Source: CAZSNH01 sp052388455
GTDB lineage: Bacteria > Pseudomonadota > Alphaproteobacteria > Rhizobiales > Hyphomicrobiaceae
Reading direction: 5' to 3'
DNA: 7,995 nt
Assembly (NCBI GenBank): GCA_052388455.1
Contig: JBQTIA010000006.1
Span: 1-7,995, forward strand
The position numbers and the translations under genes were made by a program. This document shows, in pieces, positions 1-6,964 of this stretch. A model generated the notes under the pieces. The model was not told the origin of the DNA. It did not search any database and worked only from the letters and a program-made list of their open reading frames with translations. Positions within the stretch are counted from its first letter, which is position 1, and every line of letters starts with the position of its first letter.

Positions 1-196
1 GATCGAGCCTCGTCACCACGAACTGATCCCCCTCCCTCATGTAGGCGAGGGCCGTTTTGAGTTCGTGTCGTTCGGACTTCGAAGCGCCGCTCTTTTTCTC
101 TTCGAAGATTTTCTCGCAGCCAGCGGCTTGGAGCTTTTGAACCTGCGTATCCAAGTTCTGCCCGGTCGACGAGACGCGGGCATATCAGAGCTTCAT
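1..196 (-). pseudogene. Serine recombinase (resolvase/invertase family), N-terminal part with in-frame stop
   Basis: Read on the minus strand from position 184 to the window edge, one open frame encodes 61 residues beginning YARVSSTGQNLDTQ and running to REGDQFVVTRLD. This is the N-terminal catalytic domain of resolvase/DNA-invertase serine recombinases. The catalytic serine is in the RVSS motif (codon 170-172), and the conserved acidic and basic positions of the FEEKKSGA and VTRLD segments are present. The expected start, ATG AAG CTC at 188-196, is in the same frame, but the next codon is TGA (185-187) where the family has a residue or two before YARVS. An upstream in-frame TAA excludes extension. 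The first possible internal start (TTG) would lose the catalytic serine, so as read the gene is probably inactive. The rest of the domain and the DNA-binding C-terminus lie outside the window. Family assignment is firm; the pseudogene call depends on the TGA being real. Confidence 0.85.
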
Positions 197-477
197 GTCG
201 TGGATGTCTTAAGAAGTAATGAGACCCGCCGTTGAGACGAGTTCCGAGACACAGTGTATTCAGAAGTGACGGGAACGCAAATCGTGTCGCGCAATCCCTA
301 GAATGTGAGATGGTCCGATGCCGATCGAGCGGAAGTCTCGATGGGGCTTCGATTTGTTTGCTCCTACGCAAGCGGTCGGATTATCCCAGACTTTCCGCTA
401 TCGTCTCCGCGAGCGGTCGAACCGCAAGCCCTGCACACCGCTGACCGCCATGTCTCAAATTGTGAAGGGTTTCGGAT

Positions 478-518
478 GACGGCCCTGCACGAACGTTTTC
501 CCGAGCACGGGGGCCGTC
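478..518. repeat. Inverted repeat / hairpin downstream of the IS91-type transposase
   Basis: Perfect 8-bp arms, GACGGCCC (478-485) and GGGCCGTC (511-518), flank 25 bases that include a smaller CCCG-AGCA-CGGG hairpin (500-511). IS91 and ISCR elements carry subterminal hairpins near the origin end downstream of the transposase gene. The position, about 280 bp past the transposase stop, suits such a role. No T-run follows, so a plain terminator is less likely. The role is inferred; the repeat itself is seen directly. Confidence 0.5.
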
Positions 519-559
519 GTCGGAAAGCCTCCAGTGAAGGAACCCGCGGATGGGTACGC

Positions 560-574
560 TGCGGTCGTGCCGCA
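560..574. repeat. Small hairpin, TGCGG/CCGCA
   Basis: A perfect 5-bp stem (560-564 with 570-574) closes a 5-base loop. It lies between the transposase stop and the larger hairpin at 478-518 and may belong to the same element-end structure. It is short enough to occur by chance in GC-rich DNA. Confidence 0.3.
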
Positions 575-800
575 AGCTATGGGGATTTTGATCTTGCGCA
601 GGGCGGCGTGGAATGCGGAGGCCTCGACATCACGCAGGATCCGGGAGGCCGTTGGCATCTTTTGCGTGTGCAAGCCGGTCGGGGTGAGAGCTCCTCCCGC
701 TCGATAACACCGTTCCCGCATGATCCGGGCAATAGCGTGCCGGGCCTGGCTGTCGCGAGGACCGCCATGCCAGTGTCTATGAGGCGGCGCGCGGCAAGAC

Positions 801-2018
801 TCATGACGTATCCATCCGGATGCTCGAGTCGGCCGGCGCAGCATGCCTCGGCATCTCACCGCGCTCGAAGCGCTCGATGACGAGCATCCGGGCACCGCAA
901 CACGGGCATGGCGTCGGCAGCACGTCGGCTGCGTCAGCAGCAGGCGCCTGCTCGTCTTCGGAGACTGCCGGTGGCACGACGTCGAGAAGCTCGCGCATCC
1001 TTGCGAGGTTCTCCCCCTTCACGCCGCTCGCGAGAAGTCCATAGTGGCGGATGCGGTGGAAGCCGCTCGGCAGAACGTGGAGCAGGAAGCGGCGGACGAA
1101 CTCGTGCGCATCGAGGGTCATCGTCGTGTAGCGGCCGGGGCCGTCGGCTCGATAGTTCTTGACCCTGAACGTCACGCTTCGCGTGTCGGCACTGATCAGC
1201 CGGCGATTGGAGATCGCGACGCGGTGCGTATAGCGGGAGAGATAGGCGAGCACCGCCTTGGGGCCCGCGAACGGGCGCTTGGCGTAGACGAACCAGCGCG
1301 TCTTCTTGAGCGGGGCCAGATAATCGGAGAATGCCTTGGCATTGGCGAGATGCTCGTGGTCACCGAAGAACACGAGCTGGCCGGCGGCGTGGGCCGCCGT
1401 CAACCGCTCCAACATCAGGCGGCGGAAGAGGCGCGATAACACCAGCACCGGCAGCAGGAAGTTCGGCCGCTTCGCGATCCACTTCGACCCGTCGAGCGCT
1501 ATGCCCCCACCGGGGACGATCATGTGGACATGGGGATGATGCGTCATCGCGCTGCCCCAGGTGTGCAGCACAGACGTGATCGCGATCCTGGCGCCGAGAT
1601 GCTTCGGATCGGCGGCGATGGTCGTCATCGTCTCGGCCGAAGCCTTGAACAGCAGATCGTAGATCACAGCCTTGTTCTGGTACGCGACGTCGGCGATCGC
1701 CGAGGGCAGGGTGAACACGACATGGAAGTAGGGCACGGGCAGGAGCTCGGCGGCTCGTGCCTCCATCCACTCGCGTGCCGCCGCGCCCTGGCACTTGGGA
1801 CAATGCCGGTTGCGGCAGGAGTTGTAGGCGATGGCGGTGTGTCTGCACGCCGTGTTCTCGCAGCGCGCAACATGCCCGCCGAGCGCCGCCGTCCGGCAGC
1901 TCTCGATTGCGCTCATCACCTTCAACTGGCCAAGGCTCACATGGCCGCAGTTGGCCTCACGCCAAGCGGCCCCGTGATCGCGGAAGATGTCCGCGACCTC
2001 GAGAGCTGGGCGAGCCAT
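801..2018 (-). CDS. IS91-family transposase (HUH/Y2 rolling-circle)
   Basis: This 405-residue protein nicks one strand and drives rolling-circle transposition. An N-terminal zinc-binding domain is visible through C53, C58, C68, C73 and C76 (the last three in CRNRHCPKC). The HUH metal-binding motif is HPHVH with H163 and H165. The paired tyrosines expected for IS91 are Y259 and Y263 in YLSRYTHR, spaced as in IS91 itself. A CPCC cluster (371-374) near the C-terminus may be a second zinc knuckle, and the protein ends in the basic/polar tail IRMDTS common in this group. Length is normal and all key residues are present, so it looks intact. The ATG at 2016-2018 directly follows GGAG with no spacing and lies 9 bp after the recombinase stop, so translation is probably coupled to that gene. 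Confidence 0.95.
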   Translation of the reverse strand: MARPALEVADIFRDHGAAWREANCGHVSLGQLKVMSAIESCRTAALGGHVARCENTACRHTAIAYNSCRNRHCPKCQGAAAREWMEARAAELLPVPYFHVVFTLPSAIADVAYQNKAVIYDLLFKASAETMTTIAADPKHLGARIAITSVLHTWGSAMTHHPHVHMIVPGGGIALDGSKWIAKRPNFLLPVLVLSRLFRRLMLERLTAAHAAGQLVFFGDHEHLANAKAFSDYLAPLKKTRWFVYAKRPFAGPKAVLAYLSRYTHRVAISNRRLISADTRSVTFRVKNYRADGPGRYTTMTLDAHEFVRRFLLHVLPSGFHRIRHYGLLASGVKGENLARMRELLDVVPPAVSEDEQAPAADAADVLPTPCPCCGARMLVIERFERGEMPRHAAPADSSIRMDTS

Positions 2019-2027
2019 CTCCGGCTG

Positions 2028-2927
2028 TCACGCCGGTGCTGTATCCGGAGCCGGCGGTGGTGCATCGAGCGGGATCAGCCTGTCGATCGGGCTCATCACG
2101 CGCCGGATGACGTTGGTCGCCACCTGCGTGTAGCGGGCGGTCGTGTCCAATTGCGCGTGCCCGAGTAGAACCTGGATGACACGCACGTCGATGTTGTTCT
2201 CGAGAAGATGGGTCGCAAAGGAGTGCCTCAGTGTGTGCGGCGCGACCCACTTGGGAAGTCCGGCACGCTTGGCGGCTTGCTGGCAGATGCGATGGAACTG
2301 GCGCGTGGTCATCGGTCCGATCTTGTCCCGGCCGGGGAACAGGAAGACGCGAGGGCGTGCGATGCGATACCAGTCGCGCAGCGCTTCGAGCAGCGTCGGC
2401 GAGAGCATGACGTAGCGGTCCTTGCCTCCTTTGCTGTTCCCGACGCGGATCAGCATGCGCTTGCTGTCGATATCGGAGACCCTGAGCGCCACGACCTCCA
2501 TGGCGCGCAGTCCGGCGCCATAGGCGACGCAGAGCATCGCCTTGTCCTTGGGCTCCGGCGCTGCCTCCAGCAGCCGGCCGACCTCCTCTGACGACAGCAC
2601 ACGGGGCAGCTTCTGCGGTTCGTGGATGTAGATGAGATGGCGCGTCGTCTCCGGCTTGTCGACGGTGAACCGGAAGAAGAACCGCAGCCCCGACACCGTC
2701 ATGTTCTGCGTTCCTGGCGTAAAGCCAGTGGCCGCGAGGTGGCGCTGAAATGCGCGGACCTCATCGGCTGTCGCGGTATCGGGCGAGCGGCCCAGAAAGG
2801 CCGCGAGCAGCTTGACCGCGCGGATGTAGCCGCGTTGCGTGGCGAGGGCGAAGTTGTGCACGCGCATGTCTTCGATCATGCGGGCGCGCAGCGGGCTGAT
2901 GGGCTCCTTGGGATACGGGGTGGTCAT
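2028..2927 (-). CDS. Tyrosine recombinase (phage-integrase family) of the IS91-type element
   Basis: This 299-residue site-specific recombinase has an N-terminal SAM-like core-binding domain (about 10-90) and a C-terminal catalytic domain (about 105-280). The catalytic set is complete: R141 in GAGLRAMEV, a lysine in SKGGKDR (K166 or K169), H231 and R234 in HTLRHSFATHLL, H257 in LLGHA, and the nucleophile Y266 in TTARYTQV. It resembles XerC/D and integron-type enzymes in size and layout. The start is supported by AGGAG (2934-2938) six bases before the ATG. It lies directly upstream of the IS91-type transposase, so it is best read as part of the element rather than a prophage or island integrase. 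Its contribution to IS91 movement is not established to my knowledge. Confidence 0.93.
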   Translation of the reverse strand: MTTPYPKEPISPLRARMIEDMRVHNFALATQRGYIRAVKLLAAFLGRSPDTATADEVRAFQRHLAATGFTPGTQNMTVSGLRFFFRFTVDKPETTRHLIYIHEPQKLPRVLSSEEVGRLLEAAPEPKDKAMLCVAYGAGLRAMEVVALRVSDIDSKRMLIRVGNSKGGKDRYVMLSPTLLEALRDWYRIARPRVFLFPGRDKIGPMTTRQFHRICQQAAKRAGLPKWVAPHTLRHSFATHLLENNIDVRVIQVLLGHAQLDTTARYTQVATNVIRRVMSPIDRLIPLDAPPPAPDTAPA

Positions 2928-2933
2928 CAGGGT

Positions 2934-2938
2934 CTCCT
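2934..2938 (-). promoter_or_regulatory. Shine-Dalgarno of the tyrosine recombinase
   Basis: AGGAG on the minus strand, six bases from the ATG at 2925-2927. It fixes the recombinase start. Confidence 0.75.
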
Positions 2939-2942
2939 GTCT

Positions 2943-2966
2943 CGAGGTGGGGTGCTTGACCCCTCG
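2943..2966 (-). repeat. Leader hairpin ahead of the tyrosine recombinase
   Basis: Two overlapping, mutually exclusive inverted repeats are present: GGGGT/ACCCC (2949-2953 with 2959-2963, five-base loop) and CGAGG/CCTCG (2943-2947 with 2962-2966). They end five bases before the Shine-Dalgarno, so in the mRNA they could influence translation start. In DNA they could be an operator. Neither role is shown. Confidence 0.35.
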
Positions 2967-3314
2967 ATCCTCAAGACGGAGCGCCCGCCCCGTTCTCCCT
3001 TATCGCTCGATTGGTTAGCGACGGCCCCGACACACGCTCAGCCGGTCAGCGCCGCAGGCTCCCGCGGAAGCGGGTTCGTTCTTTGGCCCGTCGCGTCGGG
3101 CGCTCGACGGTCGGTTTTTGACAACTGCGACAACGGGATAGTGGGCCCCGTCATGCCAACCTTGTCGTTGGTCGGCGGGGCTCTGCGTCCGCTTCCGGAG
3201 GTCTAGCCGTCGCCACCCCAGGCCAGTTTGGAGGCCAGCTCGATTGAGAGGCCGACTTCCGCTCCCTCTGCGCTGCGTCGTCGTTCGAAGTTTGTGCCCG
3301 GTGGGTTCGGCGCG

Positions 3315-5807
3315 TTATGACGCCGTCGCAACCACCGCCGCACCTGTCGCGTCGATCTCGTAGCCTAGGCTGCGGTAGCCCGACTGCCGCTTCAGGGCCA
3401 TACGCGCGAGCATTGTGACGTAACTGTCGACATAGTCGTAGACGATGACTTCGCGCTTGGCGTGGTGCTCGCGGTGCAGGCGGCCGACGTACTGGGCGAG
3501 AGTTCCCCTCCAGGAGATTGGCATGGTCAGGAACAGTGTGTCGAGAGACGGATCGTCGAAGCCCTCGCCGAGATAGCGGCCGGTGGCCACCACGAGGCGC
3601 TCCTCCGTGTCGGGCCGCTTCAAGCCTTCCTCGGCGATCCGGCGCTCGGTGGCGCTCATGCCGCCGTAGAGCACGACGAGGTTGCGCGTGAACTTCTCGA
3701 AGCGGCTGCGGAGGTAGTCGAGATGATCGCGCCGCTCGGTGAGAACCACCGGCCGTCGGCGCGCCTCCAGGCTCCGCAGGACGTCGTCGAAGATGAGGTC
3801 GTTGCGCTTCTCGTCGGTGGCAAGCGCGGCATACAGCGCTGTAATCTGCAGTGGCCCCTGCGACTCGAGGTTGGGCGTCGGTCGAAACTCCGTCTCCCGC
3901 AGACGTACCCTGTGCGTGAATGAGCGCATCGCTGCCTGCGACTTCGCATCGACGCGATAGCGGACGGGGCCGCACTGCATGAAGATGATGGGATGATGAC
4001 CGTCCTTGCGCGCGACCGTTGCCGACAGGCCCAGTACAAAGCGCGCTTTCGATCGACGCGCGACCAATTCGAAACTCACGGCGGACAGGTGGTGACACTC
4101 GTCGACGATCAGGTGGCCATAGCTCCCGACGATGTCGCTCACTTCGCCATTGCGAACGAGGCTTTGGATCAAGGCGATGTCGATTTTGCCCGTCGGCTTG
4201 CGCTTGCCGCCGCCGATCGTGCCGATGTCACGCTCCTCGACCGACAGGAAGGTGCGCAGCCGCTCGCGCCACTGATCGACGAGTTGCCGGCGATGCACGA
4301 GCACGAGTGTATTGACGCCACGGCCCGCGATCATGCGGGCGCCGACGACTGTCTTGCCGAACGCCGTCGTAGCGGCGAGCACACCGTAGTCGTGCTGCTC
4401 GATCGCCGCTACTGCCGCCGCCTGGACGTCGTGCAAAGTGCCGATGAACTTCACATCGAGACGATCGCCCGCGTGCCGCTCGTCCTTCAGAGCCACTTTG
4501 GCGCCGGACGAATTGAGCAGTTCGACTGCCTCGTCGAGACAGCCGCGCGGCAAACCGATGTGGCGCGAGTGTAGTTCTGCGCACGAGATGATGCGCGGTT
4601 TGCCATGGGTCGCGAGCCGCATGGCCTGCGCACGATAGAACTCGGGGTTCTGGAAGGCCGCAATGCGAGCAAGTTGGGCCACCAGTGACGATGGTAGGCC
4701 GTCGCGGTCGACATAAACCTGATCGGCAAGGACGACATTGATCTCACTCGGCACCGGCTCGGTGACCGCCGGCCGCTTGGGTCTGCGCGACGGCGCCATT
4801 TTCCACGGTTCGTCGGTGTTCTCGTCGTCGATCGGCAACCGGACGCCGGTCGCACCGCCTGGCGTATCGGCCTCGAGCTTGGCAATGAGCGCGGTGACCT
4901 CGGATGCAACGAGGCGTGGGAGCCCCGAGAGGTACGCCCACTGGTCGTCGTGCGGACGGAGGTCGTCGTCGACGAATACACTGTTGCCGGCCTCGCGTGC
5001 GTGCCGCTGCAGCGGCAACGCGATCAGGTTGCCGAAGCCGCCGCTCGGCATGCTGTCCTGGCTCGGGAAGAGACGATCGTAGGACCTAAAGCCGATCTCC
5101 GGCCGCCGGTTCATGGTGCGCGTCAGCAGCAGGGTACCGAGACGCCGCGCTTCGGCTGCGAAGATCGGTTCCGAGAAGAAAAGCCAGACGTGTCCGCCAT
5201 TGCCCGAACGGGAGCGTTCCAGTGCCGCTGAAATGCCGGTGTCGCGGCAAGTGGCAATGAAGGCGCGGGCGTCGTCGGCCCAGGCGTCGTCGTCGAAATC
5301 AGCCGCGAGAAAGGCGCACGAGTCATCGAACAGCAGCGGGTAGACGCCGGCGACGAACGGACCACCGCGCCCGGTTGGCCGCACGTGATCCTCGCCACGC
5401 AAATGGCACTCGATCACGTCCGGCGTTACGAGGATGAATTTCTGGTTCGGGCAGTCTCCGCATTTCACCCGCGGTTTGCCGCAGACGCCGCGCACCCACT
5501 CGTTGGCGCAGGCCGGTGCGTAGCCCGACTTGCCACTCTTCGGATTTTCCCAGCGAACGGGGAACACATCGGTACGTCCGCCAAAGAGATGCCGAAAGAG
5601 TGCGATCTTATCCGAAGCGGGTGATGTGTTCGTAACAGTGGGCGTAAGGGCGTGTGGCGCCGACGGAAGCACCGGCTGCGGAGGCCGGATATTCTGTGCC
5701 GCCTCGAGTTCGCCGAGTCTCCGTAGCAATTCATGTCGCTCTCGTTCGATCTCGGCAATGCGGTGCCGGATCGCATCAATGTCGGCGCCCGGCGTGCTCG
5801 TCGTCAT
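3315..5807 (-). CDS. TOTE-type archaeo-eukaryotic primase fused to an SF2 DEAD/DEAH-box helicase
   Basis: An 830-residue two-domain enzyme. Residues 8-37 look like a short coiled coil. The primase domain (about 66-300) begins with the family signature KIALFRHLFGGR and has four cysteines likely to bind zinc (C100, C109, C116, C119). Its catalytic acidic pair is DFD (170-172), and SRSGNGGH (199-206) supplies the conserved histidine. After a linker, the SF2 helicase has motif I ATTAFGKT (479-486), motif II DECH (569-572), motif III GLSAT (593-597), a motif V-like GRYLGEGFD (743-751) and motif VI QYVGRLHR (772-779). Every motif is intact. Proteins of this build are classed as TOTE conflict-system primase-helicases and are predicted, largely from genome context, to act against mobile elements; the reaction in vivo is not known. 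GGAG (5815-5818) lies seven bases before the ATG. It is the last gene of the abiE operon. Confidence 0.9.
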   Translation of the reverse strand: MTTSTPGADIDAIRHRIAEIERERHELLRRLGELEAAQNIRPPQPVLPSAPHALTPTVTNTSPASDKIALFRHLFGGRTDVFPVRWENPKSGKSGYAPACANEWVRGVCGKPRVKCGDCPNQKFILVTPDVIECHLRGEDHVRPTGRGGPFVAGVYPLLFDDSCAFLAADFDDDAWADDARAFIATCRDTGISAALERSRSGNGGHVWLFFSEPIFAAEARRLGTLLLTRTMNRRPEIGFRSYDRLFPSQDSMPSGGFGNLIALPLQRHAREAGNSVFVDDDLRPHDDQWAYLSGLPRLVASEVTALIAKLEADTPGGATGVRLPIDDENTDEPWKMAPSRRPKRPAVTEPVPSEINVVLADQVYVDRDGLPSSLVAQLARIAAFQNPEFYRAQAMRLATHGKPRIISCAELHSRHIGLPRGCLDEAVELLNSSGAKVALKDERHAGDRLDVKFIGTLHDVQAAAVAAIEQHDYGVLAATTAFGKTVVGARMIAGRGVNTLVLVHRRQLVDQWRERLRTFLSVEERDIGTIGGGKRKPTGKIDIALIQSLVRNGEVSDIVGSYGHLIVDECHHLSAVSFELVARRSKARFVLGLSATVARKDGHHPIIFMQCGPVRYRVDAKSQAAMRSFTHRVRLRETEFRPTPNLESQGPLQITALYAALATDEKRNDLIFDDVLRSLEARRRPVVLTERRDHLDYLRSRFEKFTRNLVVLYGGMSATERRIAEEGLKRPDTEERLVVATGRYLGEGFDDPSLDTLFLTMPISWRGTLAQYVGRLHREHHAKREVIVYDYVDSYVTMLARMALKRQSGYRSLGYEIDATGAAVVATAS

Positions 5808-5814
5808 CTTTCAG

Positions 5815-5818
5815 CTCC
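5815..5818 (-). promoter_or_regulatory. Shine-Dalgarno of the primase-helicase
   Basis: GGAG on the minus strand, seven bases from the ATG at 5805-5807. It lies inside the out-of-frame extension of the abiEii N-terminal frame but after the TAG that ends the C-terminal abiEii frame. Confidence 0.65.
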
Positions 5819-5846
5819 ACGCCATCGGTACACACTCCTTGCTCAT

Positions 5847-6327
5847 CTAAAGATGCCGGGCCGCTCGCACATGCGGCATCAGGAACGCCTCCAAATCCGC
5901 CAACACAATCGCCAACGAGCCGGGCTGAATCGCTACATATTGGACGAACGAGGCCCATTGCTGCAGCTTGGCCGCATCGCTCGCGAACTCCGCCGTCAGG
6001 CAATCCGGCGACATCGAAGTCCACGCCGTCGTCTGCCGATACGGCGCAGACCTCGCGGAACACGTCCAGCGACACACTCGCATCCGAGCTGTCGAACCCG
6101 AGCAGGTCGAGATCCTGTGTCGGTCGGAGTGGATCCGGAAACCACGACGTCAGAAGCATGGCGCCTTTCAGCACGAACCGATCGCGATGCGACGTCGTGC
6201 TCAGGCGGTACAGCAACCGCTCCAGCACGTAGCGTGTCAGCAGGACCTGGAAGGGCTGCTGGCGTTGTCGCGCCAAATTCAAGAGTCGAGCGCGAACCGA
6301 GGCGCCGATGTTGATCGGCTTACGCAT
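5847..6327 (-). pseudogene. abiEii: AbiEii/AbiGii-type nucleotidyltransferase toxin remnant (internal deletion plus frame change)
   Basis: The intact family (about 300 residues) is the toxin of the type IV AbiE system. Here the N-terminal frame starts at 6327 and gives a typical beginning, with LKGAMLL (53-59) and RPTQDLDLL (68-76), whose D72 and D74 match the metal-binding pair of nucleotidyltransferases. It stays recognisable to about residue 108, near 6004. From about 6005 the recognisable sequence continues in a different frame as LTAEFASDAAKLQQWASFV and on through a typical AbiEii C-terminus to a TAG at 5847-5849. The central part of the family, with the second set of conserved motifs, is missing. 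Left in its own frame, the N-terminal ORF runs unrelated sequence to 5776 (183 residues), overlapping the next gene by 32 bp. It starts inside the end of abiEi (ATGCGTAA overlap). The deletion is too large to be a simple sequencing error. Confidence 0.8.
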
Positions 6328-6964
6328 TGACGGTCATCGCCTCGAGGTACGGGCGGACGGCGGCCCAGATTCCAGCCTCCTCAGCGAGGCGTGCGATGTT
6401 GGCAGGCGTTGCCTTGCGCTGCCTCAGCGCCTCTCGAAGCCCTTCGAGCGCGATGTTGAGACCCGGACTCGACTTGAATCGCCTACCTTGCGATTGCCGG
6501 TAACGGAAGAGATCGACGATCGTGCGGGCAGGCGTGGTGATCGGGACCGCGACGCCGTCGATGTTGTGTCGCTCGACGCTGCCTTCGAGGTGCTTGTCAC
6601 TGAAGCGAACGACCTCAAGGGCAGGGTACTTGAAGCTCGGCTTGCGGTCTTTCGGTCCAATCGCCACCCAAACACGTGGCGGGATGACATCGGTCAGTTC
6701 GTGGAATGAAAGCGCCGAGACCAGACAGATGACGCCGGACGGCACGGCCTTGGCGACCACGGCCAGATCGTGGTGAGTGCTCGCGGGGGCGTCCGGCAGT
6801 TGATACAGGCCACGACCGACGCGGACGACCTCGCCGGCACGCTCCATCCGAGTCAGCGTGGTCGCCGCGATGCCGGCTGCAATGAGATCTCGAAGCCGCG
6901 CGATGCCCCGGTCGCGAAGTAACTGCGCGACGCAGTCTCGCTGAGTTTGCGTCATTGATGACAT
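6320..6964 (-). CDS. abiEi: AbiEi-type antitoxin / transcriptional autorepressor
   Basis: The 214-residue product (from the ATG at 6962-6964) matches type IV AbiEi antitoxins. Residues 5-60 form a winged helix-turn-helix typical of the family (RDRGIARLRDL, then VVRVGRGLYQLP). The middle has SFHELTDVIPPRVWVAIG and the conserved TPARTIVDLFRYR, and the end is an Arg/Ala-rich helical region. In characterised AbiE systems AbiEi represses its own promoter through inverted repeats and neutralises AbiEii without direct contact. An ATG at 7024 would give 234 residues, but it lies upstream of the apparent promoter, has no Shine-Dalgarno, and its extra residues look like promoter sequence read as protein. 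An ATG at 6955 is also possible. The gene overlaps abiEii by 8 bp. It appears intact although its partner toxin is not. Confidence 0.88.
   Translation of the reverse strand: MSSMTQTQRDCVAQLLRDRGIARLRDLIAAGIAATTLTRMERAGEVVRVGRGLYQLPDAPASTHHDLAVVAKAVPSGVICLVSALSFHELTDVIPPRVWVAIGPKDRKPSFKYPALEVVRFSDKHLEGSVERHNIDGVAVPITTPARTIVDLFRYRQSQGRRFKSSPGLNIALEGLREALRQRKATPANIARLAEEAGIWAAVRPYLEAMTVNA

Larger units (their letters stand above)
197..800. other. Noncoding stretch between the resolvase remnant and the IS91 transposase
   Basis: No convincing gene was found on either strand in about 600 bases. Several open frames cross it, but none has a recognisable motif or a good ribosome binding site. It should contain the 3' (replication-origin) end of the IS91-type element, since the transposase reads toward it. 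Two hairpin-forming sequences are visible (478-518 and 560-574). A small palindrome, ACAC-A-GTGT, lies at 249-257 upstream of the resolvase and could be part of a recombination or operator site; that is a guess. The sequence left of roughly 440 probably belongs to the host replicon and the resolvase promoter. Confidence 0.5.
478..3171 (-). mobile_element. IS91-family element with an accessory tyrosine recombinase (ends approximate)
   Basis: Two codirectional genes, a tyrosine recombinase and an HUH/Y2 transposase 9 bp apart, form the core (801-2927). A subset of IS91-family elements is known to carry such an integrase-like gene ahead of the transposase. IS91 elements move by rolling-circle transposition, make no target duplication and lack classical terminal inverted repeats, so the ends cannot be read from a single copy. 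The limits given are the outermost hairpins seen on each side (478-518 and 3156-3171) and are only an estimate. The element separates the primase-helicase operon from the resolvase remnant. Confidence 0.55.
2928..3314. other. Noncoding stretch between the tyrosine recombinase and the primase-helicase
   Basis: About 390 bases hold the recombinase leader, the 5' end of the IS91-type element and the DNA following the primase-helicase stop. Visible structure includes CCCGC/GCGGG (3061-3074), GCCCG/CGGGC (3086-3101), the overlapping CCGTCG/CGACGG (3088-3110) with a T-run at 3115-3119, and CCAAC/GTTGG (3156-3171). On the minus strand a frame without a start codon overlaps the end of the primase-helicase and runs to a TAG at 3203-3205. 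It ends SIELASKLAWGGDG and I do not recognise it. No convincing promoter for the recombinase was found. Confidence 0.5.

Noticed and set aside
305..880. 191-codon plus-strand frame
   Set aside because: It runs through the noncoding flank into the antisense of the transposase, with no motif and no ribosome binding site.
455..895. 146-codon open frame on the minus strand overlapping the transposase end
   Set aside because: Its first part is an out-of-frame copy of the transposase 3' end and the rest has no recognisable motif or start signal.
843..2168. Long plus-strand frames opposite the transposase (843-1439, 1524-2168)
   Set aside because: Antisense to a gene with complete catalytic motifs; the length follows from GC-rich third positions.
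3086..3119. GC-rich hairpins followed by five Ts on the plus strand as an intrinsic terminator
   Set aside because: No plus-strand gene ends here, the stems compete with each other and the T-run is short and offset by four bases; structure noted but terminator not called.
3118..3144. Consensus TTGACA on the plus strand as an outward promoter
   Set aside because: No acceptable -10 lies at 16-18 bp (the nearest, GATAGT or TAGTGG, is at 13-15 bp), and it would drive only antisense transcription of the primase-helicase.
3151..4098. 315-codon open frame on the minus strand
   Set aside because: It lies out of frame within the primase-helicase, has an Arg/Pro-rich composition typical of a GC-rich shadow frame, and shows no motif.
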